Below the pieces are notes generated by a model that saw only the letters and a program-made list of their open reading frames with translations, had not been told where the DNA came from and searched no databases. This document shows positions 52,423 to 61,145 of a stretch of DNA of 64,000 bases, piece after piece. The stretch lies in contig NZ_CCXK01000017.1 of NCBI RefSeq assembly GCF_000821305.1, positions 498,159 through 562,158 of the forward strand, written 5' to 3'. The stretch is from Clostridium culturomicium. GTDB taxonomy: Bacteria; Bacillota; Clostridia; Clostridiales; Clostridiaceae. Position 1 is the first letter of the stretch, and each line of letters begins with the position of its first letter. The translations under genes and the position numbers were made by a program.

Positions 52423-53145
52423 ATGAAGAGTCAGTTTGTTAAAGATATTCAAGAGATAATAGCAAAGAAATATGAAACCGACGTATTACATATCTTAAAT
52501 GGTGGCTGTATGTTGGAGAAGTTTGAAAAAAACAATTGGTGCATCGAAAAACATACATATACATCTTTCAATGAAGCGATGTGCTGGGGAGAATCAGCTA
52601 CAGATATATTTTCAGATGACTTTGTTGAAAAAAGGGTTAAGTCACTAAATAGTACAGTAGAGCAGTATAGGGAGATTGTATTGAATCCGTTGAAGCCATT
52701 GTTTCAGAACAATTTTAATGCAATAGTTTTATGGTTTGGTGAAGATATGTTCTGTCAAATTAATATGCTTACAATACTAGCCTTTTTAGAGCAGATTAAT
52801 TTTGGTGGTGAAGTACTATTCTATATGGTTATTGAGCACACAGAAGATATAATACCAAATGCATTTGAAATTAATATAAAAGGGAGCTTGCAAAGGTATA
52901 AAAAAATAGTATGCAATAGTAAAATGCCAGAAGAAAACCTTATGCCAGTGATGCAGGAAGCTGTAGAAAGGTACTTAACCTATAGGGATAAGGATAGTGA
53001 AATTAGTACTTTTATAATTGAGCATATAAATGAAGAGGAGAATATTCTTATTGGAAATTTGCTTAGGAACTTTCAAAATTATGGACTAGGTGACTTACAG
53101 TATAGAATGTTAATTATGGATATTAAATATAGTATGGGTGATTAA
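52423..53145 (+). CDS. DUF1835-like protein of unknown function
   Basis: The product of 240 residues is soluble. LHILNGGCMLEKF at the start, and the middle segment FNAIVLWFGEDMFCQINMLTILAFL, resemble DUF1835-type proteins, where a W-[FE]-x-D-x-x-[CD]-Q motif is seen. The C-terminal half (YLTYRDKDSEISTFI and LGDLQYRMLIMDI) is helical. No function is known. I start at the ATG at 52423 behind GAAGGGAG; the ATG at 52408 has no ribosome binding site. It is the last gene of the array before a terminator. Confidence 0.65.
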   Translation: MKSQFVKDIQEIIAKKYETDVLHILNGGCMLEKFEKNNWCIEKHTYTSFNEAMCWGESATDIFSDDFVEKRVKSLNSTVEQYREIVLNPLKPLFQNNFNAIVLWFGEDMFCQINMLTILAFLEQINFGGEVLFYMVIEHTEDIIPNAFEINIKGSLQRYKKIVCNSKMPEENLMPVMQEAVERYLTYRDKDSEISTFIIEHINEEENILIGNLLRNFQNYGLGDLQYRMLIMDIKYSMGD

Positions 53146-53200
53146 GAGTTGACTTATTTAAAACATGAAGGTATATAAAAATAATGTTTAAGAAAAGGAG

Positions 53201-53234
53201 ATAGCAGTGGACAAAGTGTCTGCTGCTATTTTTA
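53201..53234 (+). terminator. Terminator at the end of the accessory array
   Basis: ATAGCAG and CTGCTAT form the outer stem and GACA/TGTC an inner one, followed by TTTTT. Confidence 0.8.
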
Positions 53235-53362
53235 TGCACTTACGTCTATAGTTTATATTCATTACTTTTAACAATAAATCATAGAATACTTATACCTAAT
53301 ATAGGGGTGATTTTATTAATGATTTTGGGAATAAATTTATGAATTTATATACATATAAAAAT

Positions 53363-53420
53363 AGTCTCCTTACGCATTTTAGTTAGGGGTTGCCATCTAC
53401 ACTAAAATAATAAGGAGACT
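53363..53420. repeat. Two-part inverted repeat element, origin unknown
   Basis: Outer arms AGTCTCCTTA and TAAGGAGACT and inner arms ATTTTAGT and ACTAAAAT are perfect, with a 16-base centre TAGGGGTTGCCATCTA plus C. Immediately after come AGGATGATT and a start codon with only ten sense codons. It could be the left part of a lost insertion sequence, a structured RNA, or, on the minus strand where ATTTTTATA follows, a terminator. Confidence 0.55.
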
Positions 53421-53751
53421 TATCAGGATGATTATGAATAAAAAAGATTTAGCTTTTGTTTATTAAATGTCATTAACTTTTGTGTATATATAGATTATTT
53501 ACCTTAAATGGGAAAATATACATTGACTTATAAATAGGTTAAAAATTTTAAAATGTAATGAAATAATATATTACAACATAGGTTTATAGTAAAATTTTCA
53601 AAACTCTCAACATATGAGATTACACGAATAATTTTACAAATATTTACAAATATGCCGGTTTGTGATATGGTTTATTTAAGTTTATATAGATGCGAAAGTG
53701 CTTAATGTACAATGAAGTACACAGATAAATAAGGTGTGAGGGGGATCTAAA

Positions 53752-55077
53752 TTGGGGAATTTACAATATCAAACCTCTAGATTTGAAAGACTATCCTATG
53801 GTGGATTTTTCTTAGGACAGAATATTATCTATACCATTCAATTTCAATTTTTAACTTATTTCTATGTGGAGTATGTGGGGCTGACTTTGGGCCATACCAC
53901 AGTAATGCTTCTTATTGCAAAGCTCTGGGATGCTTTTAATGACCCAATCATGGGAGCAATAGTTGACAAATGTAATTTTAAGCAAGGGAAATACCTTCCT
54001 TGGCTGAAGTTTGTTACCTATTTTGTACCACTGACACTTTTCTTTGTATTTATTAATATTAATGCAACTTACAATGTTAAGTTGATTTATGCTTATATAT
54101 CTTATATTGTATGGGGAATGGTTTATACAGTTTCTGATGCACCATTGTTTTCACTATCTACAGTTATGACAGATGAAATTTATGAAAGGGACAAGCTCAT
54201 ATCCTATGGAAGGTTAGCAGCTGCTATTGCTGCAATTTCTAGTGCTGTTTTTATGAGCATTAAGGCTAATTTGGGTTGGACAGCAACTGCAGGTATCTAT
54301 TGTGCCTTTGCTTTTATAGTGATGTTTCCTCTTCAGTTTACAGCTAAGGAAAGGGTTAAGTATGAAAGAAGTTCAGATATTACTTTTAAGAAGGTTTTTC
54401 AGTTTCTCTTTAAGAATAAATATTTAATGATATATTATCTTGGATTTATGGCCATCAGTTCAACTAATACACTACAGACCATGGCTGTTTATTTTGCAAA
54501 TTCAAATCTTGGGGATGAAACTATGGTAACAGTTATTATGGGGACTACGGTACTTCCTGTGATTATAATTGCACCCTTTCTGCCGGCTTTAATTAAGGGG
54601 TTTGGCAAGAAGAGAATCACTGTGGTTAGCTCTATTGCAACTATTATTTTATGTGTTGTCCAGTATTATGCTGGCTATGACAGCTTAGTGGTGTTTTTAG
54701 CTATAGCATCAGTCAGGGTTGTATTCATGCAGTTACCTCTCCTTATTTATGGAATGTTCACTGCAGATTGTATAGAGTATGGTGCTTATATTAATGGAGA
54801 GCGAACATAGGGGATTGCTTTTTCAATACAAACTTTTATTACCAAGCTTTCAGGAGCAATTTGCGGAACTCTCTGCCTTCAGCTTTTATATGCCTTTGGT
54901 TATGTGGAGCAGGCAGCGGTTCAATCTAGTGAAACTCTTCAGGGAATATGGATTATCGTGAGCTTAGTTCCAATTATAGGTTATGGAATTATGCTGATTG
55001 TTATGGCTTTCTATAAGCTGGATGAGCAGGAGGTTGAAAGAATGATTAAGGTTAATTGTGTGCACCGTATTTTATAG
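53752..55077 (+). pseudogene. GPH-family sugar transporter, broken by an in-frame TAG
   Basis: The frame covers 441 codons with MFS-like membrane helices of the glycoside-pentoside-hexuronide (GPH) family: LSYGGFFLGQNIIYTIQFQF, LWDAFNDPIMGAIVDK with the family's aspartates, and TADCIEYGAYINGERT. A TAG at 54808-54810 interrupts it, and the same frame continues GIAFSIQTFITKLSGAICGT to a normal end at 55077. GPH proteins have Glu or Gln near this position, so GAG or CAG to TAG explains the break. The truncated protein would lack the last two or three helices. It starts with TTG after GGGGGATCTAAA. The glucosidase gene follows after 19 bases. Confidence 0.85.
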
Positions 55078-55096
55078 TATTTAAGGAGGAGTTTTT

Positions 55097-57022
55097 GTGA
55101 AGGATAAATTAACCTTGAACAGCAGAGTTAAAGAGGTCTACGAAAATCCTATAGGACATGACATTGTTTATAAACTGCTGCTTCAAATGAATAAAAGTGA
55201 GAGATTAATTAAGAATCCTGTGGTGAGTTCCATAAAGCTGAAAACACTGAAAAAACTTACGAAACAGAAACTGGATGAAGGCTTTTATGATACTCTTTTA
55301 AGGCTTTTGAACAGTGAGGAGGATGTGCCTAGTAGTACCGATGAGCCAGTGCAGGAGAAATGGTGGAAGGAAGCGGTATTTTATCAGATCTATCCAAGAA
55401 GTTTCAAGGATTCCAATGGTGACGGCATAGGTGATTTAAAGGGAATTATTGAAAAGGTTGATTATTTAAAAAGTCTAGGGGTAGATGTCATATGGCTATC
55501 TCCAATTTATGATTCACCTAATGATGATAATGGCTATGACATTAGAGATTATTATAAAATTATGGAAGAGTTTGGAACAATGGAGGATTTTGATAAGCTG
55601 TTAACCCTTGTTCATGATAAAGGTATGAAGCTGATAATGGATTTAGTGGTTAACCATACTTCTGATGAACACCAATGGTTTCAGGAAGCGCTTTCAAAGG
55701 AAGAGTCAATCTATGAAGATTATTATAAATTTCAGGCTTCAAGGGATTCAAACCCTCCAAACAATTGGACCTCCTTCTTTAGCGGAAGTGCTTGGAATTA
55801 CTATGAGCAGAAGAAAAAATGGGCATTGCATCTCTTCTCAAAAAAGCAGATGGATTTAAACTGGGATAATGAAGCTTTAAGAAAAGATATATATAAGATG
55901 ATAAACTGGTGGCTTGAAAAAGGAGTGGATGGCTTTAGGCTAGATGTTATAAATTACATCTCCAAGGAAGCTGGACTTCCAAAGGGAAATGAAGCCATTG
56001 GAGACCTCATGGGTTTTTATGGAGTTGAAAGTTATTTTTATGGTCCAAATCTTCATAAATATCTAAAGGAAATGAGAAAGGAAACCTTTGATAAACATGA
56101 AGCCTTTACGGTGGGGGAAACACCAGGAGTTGGCATGGAGATGAGCAAGCTTTTAACTGCAGATTACAGAAAAGAGCTGGATATGGTATTTTCCTTTGAC
56201 CACCTTGAAACTCCTGGACATGTAAGGTTTGATATTTATAATTATGATTTAAATTATCTGAAGGAATATATGATAGATTGGATGGAGAATTACGGTAATA
56301 ACTGCTGGATGTCACTTTTTTATGAGAATCATGATAATCCAAGAATGATATCTAAGGTAAATAATGATCCAAGGTATAGGCTTGTCATTGGGAAGCTACT
56401 GGCAGTGATACAGTTTACCTTGAAGGGAACACCCTTTATTTTTCAGGGACAGGAGCTTGGCCTAATAAATAAAAATTTTAGTTCAATTGAAGCATTTAAA
56501 GATATAGAAACCATAAATAAATATGAAGATCTGTTAAAGGAAATGGACAAGAACTCTGCCTTTAAAAAAATACTTGCAGGCAGCAGGGATAATTCAAGAA
56601 CACCAATGCAATGGAGCAATGAAAAAAATGGTGGCTTCTCTGAAGGTAACCCTTGGATTGGTAATGATGAGGATTATAGGAAATTCAATGTGGAAGCTGA
56701 AATTCATGACAGGGGCTCAATTCTGCACTTTTATAAAAAGATGATTTCCATAAGAAATGAAAATAAGGCATTAATTTATGGAGATTTTAAGGTGGTAAAT
56801 CCAAAGAAAAAGAATATATTCACTTATTACAGAGAATTTGAAGGAAAAAGATTTTATATAGAATGCAATCTTTCAAGTAAAGAAATTAGCAGACACACCC
56901 AAGTGTCGAATTATCACTTAATTCTTTCAAATTATGAAGGGGAAAGCAAGGTGTTAAGACCTTACGAGGCAAATGTGTATTTACAAATTTTGGACCTAGG
57001 AGGTCACAAAAGTGGAAACTAG
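55097..57022 (+). CDS. GH13 alpha-glucosidase (oligo-1,6-glucosidase type) with N-terminal extension
   Basis: The 641-residue enzyme has a full GH13 domain from about residue 88: WWKEAVFYQIYPRSFKDSNGDGIGDLKGI, DLVVNHTSDEHQWF, the nucleophile Asp283 in GFRLDVINYI, the acid Glu341 in FTVGETPG and Asp413 in YENHDNPR. This pattern fits oligo-1,6-glucosidases and related alpha-glucosidases acting in the cytoplasm on imported oligosaccharides. The first 85 residues (VKEVYENPIGHDIVYKLLLQMN and on) are not part of GH13 and are helical. It follows the broken GPH transporter, its probable partner. AAGGAGGAG precedes the GTG start. Confidence 0.92.
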   Translation: MKDKLTLNSRVKEVYENPIGHDIVYKLLLQMNKSERLIKNPVVSSIKLKTLKKLTKQKLDEGFYDTLLRLLNSEEDVPSSTDEPVQEKWWKEAVFYQIYPRSFKDSNGDGIGDLKGIIEKVDYLKSLGVDVIWLSPIYDSPNDDNGYDIRDYYKIMEEFGTMEDFDKLLTLVHDKGMKLIMDLVVNHTSDEHQWFQEALSKEESIYEDYYKFQASRDSNPPNNWTSFFSGSAWNYYEQKKKWALHLFSKKQMDLNWDNEALRKDIYKMINWWLEKGVDGFRLDVINYISKEAGLPKGNEAIGDLMGFYGVESYFYGPNLHKYLKEMRKETFDKHEAFTVGETPGVGMEMSKLLTADYRKELDMVFSFDHLETPGHVRFDIYNYDLNYLKEYMIDWMENYGNNCWMSLFYENHDNPRMISKVNNDPRYRLVIGKLLAVIQFTLKGTPFIFQGQELGLINKNFSSIEAFKDIETINKYEDLLKEMDKNSAFKKILAGSRDNSRTPMQWSNEKNGGFSEGNPWIGNDEDYRKFNVEAEIHDRGSILHFYKKMISIRNENKALIYGDFKVVNPKKKNIFTYYREFEGKRFYIECNLSSKEISRHTQVSNYHLILSNYEGESKVLRPYEANVYLQILDLGGHKSGN

Positions 57023-57048
57023 AAATAATTGTTTAGAGGAGTGTTATT

Positions 57049-57249
57049 ATGGCAACTTTAAGATTTAAATTAAACAACGGCAAGGTGATTGAAGGAAGTA
57101 AGGATTTGAGTAATGAATTGATATTTGGCACCTTAGGAGTAATTCTTGAGAGCAAAAAGACAAATGGGAAAATAGGTGTATCCTCTCAAGATTCAACTAA
57201 TGAAATAGTTGATTCAATGGATATAGCAGAAATAACCATAGTATTTTAG
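57049..57249 (+). CDS. Small protein of unknown function
   Basis: The 66-residue product (LRFKLNNGKVIEGSKDLSN, then a helix and ending in DIAEITIVF) looks like a small alpha-beta fold. No family was recognised. AGAGGAG at good spacing before the ATG and its place 26 bases after the glucosidase gene support it as the last gene of that operon. Confidence 0.55.
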   Translation: MATLRFKLNNGKVIEGSKDLSNELIFGTLGVILESKKTNGKIGVSSQDSTNEIVDSMDIAEITIVF

Positions 57250-57478
57250 TAATAAGGATTTTATTTAAAGTTCAAGTGACTGATTTTGTGTAGATAATAA
57301 TTTAATTATTGGGACATGGAGATAAACAAGTTACAAGGTTGTGGTATTGAATGTATGAAAAAGGTAATATCGGTTTATTTTAGACAGGTATAAAGTATTG
57401 TTATGGAAAGTGCAAATATAAAATAATGTAATGAGAAAGCACAAATATCAATTTTAAATACTTACTCTAATAGTATAT

Positions 57479-57507
57479 TTTACAAGTTTTTTTTAATAAG
57501 TTATAAT
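57479..57507 (+). promoter_or_regulatory. Promoter of katG
   Basis: TTTACA (-35, 5 of 6) and TATAAT (-10, perfect) are spaced by exactly 17 bases, about 50 bases before the start codon. Confidence 0.7.
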
Positions 57508-57515
57508 AATGATAA
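57501..57515. promoter_or_regulatory. PerR/Fur-like box over the katG -10
   Basis: TTATAATAATGATAA matches the PerR box TTATAATNATTATAA of Bacillus and Clostridium at all but one fixed position. It covers the -10 of the katG promoter, where bound PerR would block transcription until peroxide inactivates it. Fur boxes are similar, so Fur cannot be ruled out. Confidence 0.65.
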
Positions 57516-57558
57516 TTTATGAAAAGCTAGTGAAATTAAGGGTAAGGAGGATGTTGTT

Positions 57559-59760
57559 ATGACTGAAATGAGATGTCCAGTAACAGGAAAGACAAGCAGA
57601 ACTGTAGCTGGTGGCGGAACTACCAATAAAGAGTGGTGGCCAAATCGATTGAATCTTCAAATTTTATCTCAAAACTCAGAGTTAAGCAATCCTATGTCTA
57701 AGGATTTTAATTATGCAGATGAATTCAAAAAGTTAGACCTTGAGGCTGTAAAGCAAGATTTATTTAAACTGATGAATGATTCACAGCCATGGTGGCCTGC
57801 TGATTACGGTCATTATGGACCATTGTTTATTCGTATGGCATGGCATAGTGCAGGTACCTATAGGATTGGGGATGGCAGAGGCGGGGGTGGCCGTGGAATG
57901 CAGCGTTTTGCACCACTTAATAGCTGGCCTGATAATATTAATCTTGATAAAGCACGCCGTTTGCTTTGGCCAATTAAGAAGAAGTATGGAAATAAGATAT
58001 CCTGGGCGGATTTGATGATTTTGACTGGCAACTGCGCTTTTGAGTCCATGGGGCTAAAACCAATTGGTTTTGGTGGCGGACGTGAGGATGTTTGGGAGCC
58101 TCAGGAGGATGTTTATTGGGGAAGTGAGAAGACGTGGCTTGGTGATGATCGTGAGCCAGTTCTTGGAGAGATTGAGAATCCTCTTGCTGCAGTTCAGATG
58201 GGGCTCATATATGTCAATCCGGAAGGTCCTAAGGGGAAACCTGATCCAGTGGCAGCAGCAAAGGATGTTAGAGAAACCTTCGCAAGGATGGCAATGAATG
58301 ATGAAGAGACCGTTGCCCTTATAGCTGGCGGGCATACATTTGGTAAATGCCATGGAGCAGGGCCTGCTACCTTTGTTGGACCAGCTCCAGAGGCAGCACC
58401 CCTTGATGAGATGGGACTTGGCTGGATAAGCACCTATAAAAGTGGTAAAGGTGAAGATACCATAGGCAGTGGTATTGAAGGAGCTTGGAAGGCAAATCCA
58501 ATTAAGTGGAATATGAAATATCTTGAGACACTGTTTAAATATGATTTTGAATTAGTTAAAAGTCCTGCAGGGGCATATCAATGGCTGGCTAAGGATGTGG
58601 AAGAAGAGGATATGGTGGAGGATGCCTTTGATACCAATAAGAAGCATAGACCAATGATGACAACTGCAGATTTATCTCTTATTTACGATCGTAAATATGA
58701 ACCAATAGCAAGGAATTATTTAGAAAATCCGAAGAAATTCGAAGAGGACTTTGCACGCACTTGGTTTAAATTAACCCATAGAGATATGGGACCAATCACA
58801 AGATACCTCGGTCCTGATGTTCCAAAGGAAAGTTTTATTTGGCAGGATCCGGTGCCAGAAATTGATTATAAATTAATAAATAAAAAGGATATTTCCCATC
58901 TTAAGAAGCGAATTTTAGCTACGGGGTTATCAATATCAATTCTAGTTAAAACGGCATGGGCGGCAGCTTCAACCTTCCGTGGCTCCGATAACAGGGGAGG
59001 AGCAAATGGAGGCCGAATACGCCTTGAGCCTCAAAGGGATTGGGAAGTAAATGAGCCAGAAATCCTTAATAAGGCTTTGAAGGAATTAAGGGAAGTTCAA
59101 AAGAAGTTTAACAGTTCTCAATCAGGTGGGAAGAAGGTTTCTTTAGCAGATTTAATTGTACTTGGAGGATGCGCTGCCATTGAACAGGCTGCAAAAAATG
59201 CTGGCTGCAGTATTGAGGTGCCTTTCACACCAGGCCGTACTGATGCCTCTCAGGAGCAAACTGATATTAAATCCTTCGATGTTCTTGAACCTAAGGCTGA
59301 TGGCTTTAGAAATTATATGAAGGAGAAATACGCTTCAAAGCCGGAGGACATGTTAATTGACCGTGCACAACTATTAACTTTGACTGCACCTGAAATGACG
59401 GTGTTAATTGGTGGAATGAGAGTACTAAACACTAATTATCAACAATCTAGAGATGGAGTTTTAACAAATAGAGTAGAATGCCTTACTAATGATTTCTTTG
59501 TAAATATTCTTGACATGAACACTGTTTGGAAGGCTACTTCTAAAGATGAAGATAGATTCGAAGGTTATGACAGAAAAACAGGAAAGTTAAAGTGGTCAGC
59601 AACAAGGGTGGATATGATCTTTGGTTCAAACTCACAGCTTCGCGCAATTTCTGAAGTTTATGGCTGTAACGATAATAAGGAAAAATTCCTTCAGGACTTT
59701 GTGAATGCGTGGAATAAGGTGATGAATGCAGACAGGTTTGATGTTAAAGCTAAGGGATAG
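57559..59760 (+). CDS. katG: Catalase-peroxidase
   Basis: The 733-residue haem enzyme destroys hydrogen peroxide. The distal site is Arg92, Trp95 and His96 in FIRMAWHSAGTYRIGDGRGG; the proximal His259 is in IAGGHTFGKCHGAG. The covalent Trp-Tyr-Met adduct needed for catalase activity can form from Trp95, Tyr218 (GLIYVNPEG) and Met244 (ARMAMND); their spacing equals that in M. tuberculosis KatG. The C-terminal half is the usual non-catalytic duplicate (LVKTAWAAASTFRGSDNRGG). KatG is not universal in strict anaerobes, so this may be an acquired gene; its codon use seems somewhat more GC-rich than the neighbours. AAGGAGG precedes the ATG. Confidence 0.96.
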   Translation: MTEMRCPVTGKTSRTVAGGGTTNKEWWPNRLNLQILSQNSELSNPMSKDFNYADEFKKLDLEAVKQDLFKLMNDSQPWWPADYGHYGPLFIRMAWHSAGTYRIGDGRGGGGRGMQRFAPLNSWPDNINLDKARRLLWPIKKKYGNKISWADLMILTGNCAFESMGLKPIGFGGGREDVWEPQEDVYWGSEKTWLGDDREPVLGEIENPLAAVQMGLIYVNPEGPKGKPDPVAAAKDVRETFARMAMNDEETVALIAGGHTFGKCHGAGPATFVGPAPEAAPLDEMGLGWISTYKSGKGEDTIGSGIEGAWKANPIKWNMKYLETLFKYDFELVKSPAGAYQWLAKDVEEEDMVEDAFDTNKKHRPMMTTADLSLIYDRKYEPIARNYLENPKKFEEDFARTWFKLTHRDMGPITRYLGPDVPKESFIWQDPVPEIDYKLINKKDISHLKKRILATGLSISILVKTAWAAASTFRGSDNRGGANGGRIRLEPQRDWEVNEPEILNKALKELREVQKKFNSSQSGGKKVSLADLIVLGGCAAIEQAAKNAGCSIEVPFTPGRTDASQEQTDIKSFDVLEPKADGFRNYMKEKYASKPEDMLIDRAQLLTLTAPEMTVLIGGMRVLNTNYQQSRDGVLTNRVECLTNDFFVNILDMNTVWKATSKDEDRFEGYDRKTGKLKWSATRVDMIFGSNSQLRAISEVYGCNDNKEKFLQDFVNAWNKVMNADRFDVKAKG

Positions 59761-59877
59761 CGAAAAAGTAAATCATAATAAAAAAGTATATTGTAGTAAA
59801 GAAAGATATTGTAGTTAAAAGTAATTTGTGACTTATAGTATCAAACATTTGGGGCTTAAAACACATAGTTTATAAGA

Positions 59878-59912
59878 AAAAGAGAGCTTGTCATCGGCAA
59901 GCTCTCTTTTCT
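59878..59912 (+). terminator. Terminator after katG
   Basis: AGAGAGCTTG and CAAGCTCTCT form a perfect 10-bp stem around TCATCGG, with A residues before and TTTT after. Confidence 0.9.
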
Positions 59913-60100
59913 AGAGTTAAAGAGGTTACAGGCTGTTTAATAATTTTAAAGACAATATTAGAAGTTATTATACATAGGCCATAACGTTTAAAAATATTTC
60001 CTAATTGCTGAATGTTAGGATTTTGGATGCTTATTTATATTATGGATATTATAGTGTATAATGTAAAAGTGTGTTAATTAGCAAAGAAAGGATATTTACG

Positions 60101-61030
60101 ATGAAAAAGAGGATAATTTTAATATGTTTTTTACTAATGATGACTATGCTATTTTCGGCATGTGAAAAATCTAATCATAATGATAATGTTAATACAGAAA
60201 TAAAAAATGAATCAACATCAAAGGAAGATGAAAAAGATACTGAAGATGAGGAATCCATAGAGGATAAGGAAGTTGAAGCTCAAGGAGAACCAAGTGTTCC
60301 GGAAGAAGAACCACAAGCAGAAGAGCCTGCTGAAGTAATTGAATACATAACAGTTGCACCTGAAAATGTAAGAATACCAATACTTATGTATCATTCTATC
60401 AGCGATGCAAATCCAGACAATAGTTTATTAGTTCCACCAATAATGTTTAAGGAACAAATGGATTGGCTAAAGAACAAAGGTTTTACTACTATGTCTTTGG
60501 ATGAAGCATTAGAAGCCAAGAGTACAGGAAAGGTACCTAAAAAGCCGGTAGTTGTAACCTTTGATGATGGATATCTAGATAATTATACGGAAGCTTTTCC
60601 AGTATTAAAGGAAAACAATATGAAGGGAGTTTTCTTTGTTATTACAGATTATATGGGTGAGACAGCGGGAAACTCTATGTCCATAGATATGTTAAAGGAA
60701 ATGAAGGCAGCAGGGATGGAAATAGAAAATCATACTTCTAATCATCTTGAATTAAACTCTTTATCCAGAGAAGATGCCTATAACTCAATCAAGAATGGCC
60801 AGATTTTCTTAAAAGAGGTTCTTGGTGTGGACTCAAAGTATCTTTGCTATCCAGCGGGAAGATACAGTGAGGAAACAATAGAAATAGAAAAGGAATTAGG
60901 TATTAAGGCTGCAGTAACAACCCAAGGAGGAATAAGCTCTAATTCAGATGGGAATTATGAATTAAAAAGAGTAAGAATGTCTCCAATGTCCATAGAAAAC
61001 TTTCAAGGGATTTTTGCTGAGTTTCAGTAA
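60101..61030 (+). CDS. Polysaccharide deacetylase lipoprotein
   Basis: The product of 309 residues has a lipoprotein signal: MKKRIILICFLLMMTMLFSAC with lipidated Cys21. A very acidic linker (about 22-75) follows. The NodB domain begins at RIPILMYHSISDANPD and has the motifs VVTFDDGYLDN (catalytic Asp and metal Asp), ENHTSNHLEL (metal His pair), LCYPAGRYSEETI and AVTTQGG. It removes N-acetyl groups from a surface polysaccharide or peptidoglycan outside the cell. I start at the ATG at 60101 after AAAGGATATTTACG, because the signal peptide fits there. Monocistronic. Confidence 0.92.
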   Translation: MKKRIILICFLLMMTMLFSACEKSNHNDNVNTEIKNESTSKEDEKDTEDEESIEDKEVEAQGEPSVPEEEPQAEEPAEVIEYITVAPENVRIPILMYHSISDANPDNSLLVPPIMFKEQMDWLKNKGFTTMSLDEALEAKSTGKVPKKPVVVTFDDGYLDNYTEAFPVLKENNMKGVFFVITDYMGETAGNSMSIDMLKEMKAAGMEIENHTSNHLELNSLSREDAYNSIKNGQIFLKEVLGVDSKYLCYPAGRYSEETIEIEKELGIKAAVTTQGGISSNSDGNYELKRVRMSPMSIENFQGIFAEFQ

Positions 61031-61085
61031 ATTTTATAAGAAGTAAGTTGAGACTGTTTATTGATGAAAAAACAAATAAATTATT

Positions 61086-61116
61086 AAGCTTAAAGCTAAT
61101 GCTTTAAGCTTATCTT
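61086..61116 (+). terminator. Hairpin after the deacetylase gene
   Basis: AAGCTTAAAGC and GCTTTAAGCTT form a perfect 11-bp stem around TAAT. The following sequence is only moderately T-rich, so termination may be weak. Confidence 0.6.
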
Positions 61117-61145
61117 ATATTTAATCATTTTAATGGGGTGATTTA

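Larger units (their letters stand above)
53146..53751. other. 600-base gene-free region with terminator and inverted-repeat element
   Basis: This region closes the accessory array. It contains a terminator at 53201-53234 and a complex inverted repeat at 53363-53420 followed by very short frames (MNKKDLAFVY and a stop). The remaining 300 bases are AT-rich and lead into the transporter gene. No other gene is visible. Confidence 0.6.
57250..57558. other. Upstream region of katG
   Basis: This 309-base stretch holds no gene. Its last 80 bases contain the katG promoter and PerR/Fur-like box. The first 200 bases show nothing I can support. Confidence 0.6.

Noticed and set aside
57858..58433. Several long minus-strand and shifted plus-strand frames inside katG
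   Set aside because: They are antisense or shifted shadows of the strongly coding katG frame, with no ribosome binding sites or domain patterns.
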